Positions 5,652-6,141 of a stretch of 6,141 bases of DNA are shown here, piece by piece. Every line of letters starts with the position of its first letter. The stretch's first letter is position 1. The notes under the pieces are model-generated. The model made no database searches. It saw only the letters and a program-made list of their open reading frames with translations, and was not told where the DNA came from. Origin of the DNA: CAYRIF01 sp964424205 (GTDB taxonomy: Bacteria; Bacteroidota; Bacteroidia; Cytophagales; Cyclobacteriaceae); the NCBI GenBank assembly GCA_964424205.1, contig CAYRIF010000236.1:1-6141 (forward strand). The letters run 5' to 3'. Both the position numbers and the translations under genes were made by a program.

Positions 5652-6141
5652 CTAGTTAAACTCAATTCGGTATAAATTATTCCTGTCAAGCACAATTAAA
5701 TTATTCTCAAAAATGAACAATCCATAGGAATCCCCTTTAAAAAAAAGAGTGCTGTCATTATGATGTAATATCGATTTTACTGTTTCCGAATTTATATTAA
5801 TTCGATATAAAAAATCTTTTTCAAATTTTTGAGTATTGTTAGCTAATGTAATGAATACACTAGCACTATCGGTATACTTAATATTGGAAATGTTAATGGC
5901 TTGCTTATTTGGAGCAATATTCTTTAGTTGCCCCGTAAAATTTTCCAGATAAATAACACCCTCTTTTTCGGTGAACAAATTTACGTTCTGCCAAGTTTTT
6001 CCACCATCTTTGGTATGCAATAAAACACTGGACAATCCACCAATATAGCCTTCACTTTCGTCGATAAAATCAACCGAATTTAATGAAATATCTTTTCTAT
6101 TAAATAACAACTCCCATTTTTTTCCGCCATCAATAGTTTTG
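5652..6141 (-). CDS. Asp-box (BNR/Ycf48-like) beta-propeller protein, 5' end outside the window
   Basis: The C-terminal 162 residues of a larger protein are visible. The reading frame is open to the right edge: codons upstream of the TTG at 6110 read KTIDGGKKWE and run directly into LLFNRKD, so that TTG is an internal Leu codon, not the start. Two Asp-boxes (S/T-x-D-x-G-x-x-W) are seen, TIDGGKKW at the edge and TKDGGKTW about 36 residues later, joined by a typical propeller strand with SEGYIGG. The remainder, ending in YGLFIFENNLIVLDRNNLYRIEFN-like strands, carries no further clear box and may be a decayed last blade. Such propellers occur in Ycf48-type assembly factors and in many secreted Bacteroidota proteins. 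Asp-boxes are structural and do not define an activity, so function is unknown. The true start, any signal peptide and the total blade number lie off the window. Confidence 0.75.
   Translation of the reverse strand, partial: KTIDGGKKWELLFNRKDISLNSVDFIDESEGYIGGLSSVLLHTKDGGKTWQNVNLFTEKEGVIYLENFTGQLKNIAPNKQAINISNIKYTDSASVFITLANNTQKFEKDFLYRININSETVKSILHHNDSTLFFKGDSYGLFIFENNLIVLDRNNLYRIEFN

Noticed and set aside
1..6141. A defence island, mobile element or CRISPR array
   Set aside because: There are no transposase, integrase, nuclease or toxin genes and no regularly spaced repeats. The helicase has a generic Dda/RecD-like make-up and no defence-type partner next to it.

Overview
The window is AT-rich DNA that looks like a Bacteroidota chromosome, probably from a Cytophagales-type marine or environmental lineage. 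The evidence is an OmpA-family protein built as signal peptide, TPR, PD40 propeller, carboxypeptidase-regulatory-like domain and OmpA peptidoglycan-binding domain, an architecture typical of that phylum. Gene starts also lack Shine-Dalgarno sequences and are preceded by A/T-rich leaders, and matches to the Bacteroidota -7 box (TAnnTTTG) occur. The genus cannot be settled from the sequence alone.

Layout from left to right. Bases 1-61 hold the last 19 codons of a rightward gene, probably a sugar-nucleotide epimerase/dehydratase. Its stop codon lies inside a 9-bp inverted repeat (58-89) in the gap between two convergent genes. All other genes point left. They are a Dda/RecD-like SF1 helicase (115-1530, TTG start), a large OmpA/PD40/TPR envelope protein (1718-3646), queE (3745-4377), folD (4420-5298), and the 3' part of a gene for an Asp-box (BNR/Ycf48-like) beta-propeller protein that enters from the right edge (5652-6141).

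folD and queE are 42 bp apart with no promoter or terminator visible between them, so they are probably one transcription unit. They serve different pathways: folD makes one-carbon folates, and queE makes a 7-deazaguanine precursor of queuosine. The OmpA-family gene follows queE after about 100 bp and may be a read-through gene or have its own promoter. Nothing links the helicase functionally to its neighbours.

The most unusual non-coding signal is a perfect 19-bp palindromic element (8-bp arms, 3-nt centre). It occurs once on each side of the OmpA-family gene in the same orientation, and a degenerate third relative lies in the gap before the helicase gene. Neither perfect copy has a U-tract in either direction, so they do not look like ordinary intrinsic terminators. 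They may belong to a dispersed REP-like family. Otherwise the window reads as ordinary housekeeping and envelope genes. I found no defence system, mobile element, CRISPR array, RNA gene or biosynthetic cluster, and nothing supports an undescribed multi-gene system here.
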